Shown: piece by piece, positions 5,912 through 5,991 of the stretch | Position numbering within the stretch: the stretch's first letter is position 1 | Layout of the letters: every line of letters begins with the position of its first letter | Assembly (NCBI GenBank): GCA_035642715.1 | Contig: DASQRW010000191.1 | Location: 1-5,991 of the forward strand | Reading direction: 5' to 3' | DNA length: 5,991 nt | Origin: JAJNBK01 sp035642715 | Lineage (GTDB): Archaea > Thermoproteota > Nitrososphaeria > Nitrososphaerales > Nitrososphaeraceae | Translations under genes and position numbers: made by a program | Notes under the pieces: model-generated | Told to the model about the DNA's origin: nothing | The model's input: only the letters and a program-made list of their open reading frames with translations | Databases searched by the model: none

Positions 5912-5991
5912 TTATTTTGCCATATTCCAAAGGTATTTTTGTGGAACTTCTAATATTGCATAATACCCTTCTGATATTTCATTCATATTTT
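5912..5991 (-). CDS. C-terminal end of an unidentified gene running off the right edge (partial)
   Basis: A minus-strand frame is open from the window edge to a TAA at 5914-5912. It encodes about 25 residues ending in EGYYAILEVPQKYLWNMAK. The composition, with aromatic residues and mixed charged and hydrophobic positions, looks more like real protein than a chance frame, and a strong T-rich terminator-like tract follows 34 bases later. An ATG at 5986 is probably internal, but a 24-residue peptide cannot be excluded because the upstream sequence is missing. No family is recognisable from so short a piece. Confidence 0.4.
   Translation of the reverse strand, partial: NMNEISEGYYAILEVPQKYLWNMAK

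Noticed and set aside
5733..5930. A 65-codon minus-strand frame with a TTG start encoding two hydrophobic segments.
   Set aside because: It has no ATG or GTG start at its beginning and overlaps the better-looking gene tail ending at 5912. Its hydrophobic part is translated from the poly-T terminator tract (5853-5878), and the TATA-like box for the next gene (5761-5768) lies inside it. A small membrane protein is not fully excluded.

Overview
The window is AT-rich DNA that looks like a chromosomal stretch of an ammonia-oxidising archaeon (Nitrososphaerota/Thaumarchaeota), most likely of the low-GC soil type such as Nitrosocosmicus or Nitrososphaera. The evidence is indirect. Gene starts lack Shine-Dalgarno sites, TATA boxes sit about 26-27 bases upstream of start codons (leaderless archaeal mRNAs), T-rich tracts follow gene ends, and the exported protein at the left edge is of a kind I associate with this phylum. 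No rRNA, tRNA, CRISPR array or complete mobile element is visible.

Left part, plus strand. The tail of a secreted, sequon-rich beta protein (1-405) is followed by about 565 bases without a convincing gene (406-970). That gap holds a good TATA box (691-700) and foldable sequence that could be a small RNA. Next comes a leaderless NDH-2-like FAD/NAD(P)H oxidoreductase (971-2191) with its own TATA box. It ends in a roughly 200-base convergent intergenic stretch carrying a hairpin plus T-tract.

Right part, minus strand. Read from right to left there is a gene tail at the window edge (5912-5991) and a T-rich terminator-like tract. Then come a small unrecognised protein (5405-5716), a YbjT-type atypical SDR fused to a four-helix membrane domain (3974-5374), a multi-pass membrane protein (3345-3923), and a cobalamin-binding protein (2394-3257). 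Gaps of 30, 50 and 87 bases separate the last four. They could form one transcription unit, but TATA-like boxes before the third and fourth suggest extra internal promoters.

The most notable gene is the cobalamin-binding protein. It has the helix-bundle cap plus Rossmann-type B12 domain of the CarH/LitR photoreceptors, including the W-x9-E-H signature and the axial histidine. Instead of a MerR DNA-binding head it has a short N-terminal module of the type found at the start of IS1634-like transposases. This may be an archaeal B12-based (possibly light-sensing) regulator acting near membrane-bound redox genes. That function is an inference, not something the sequence proves.
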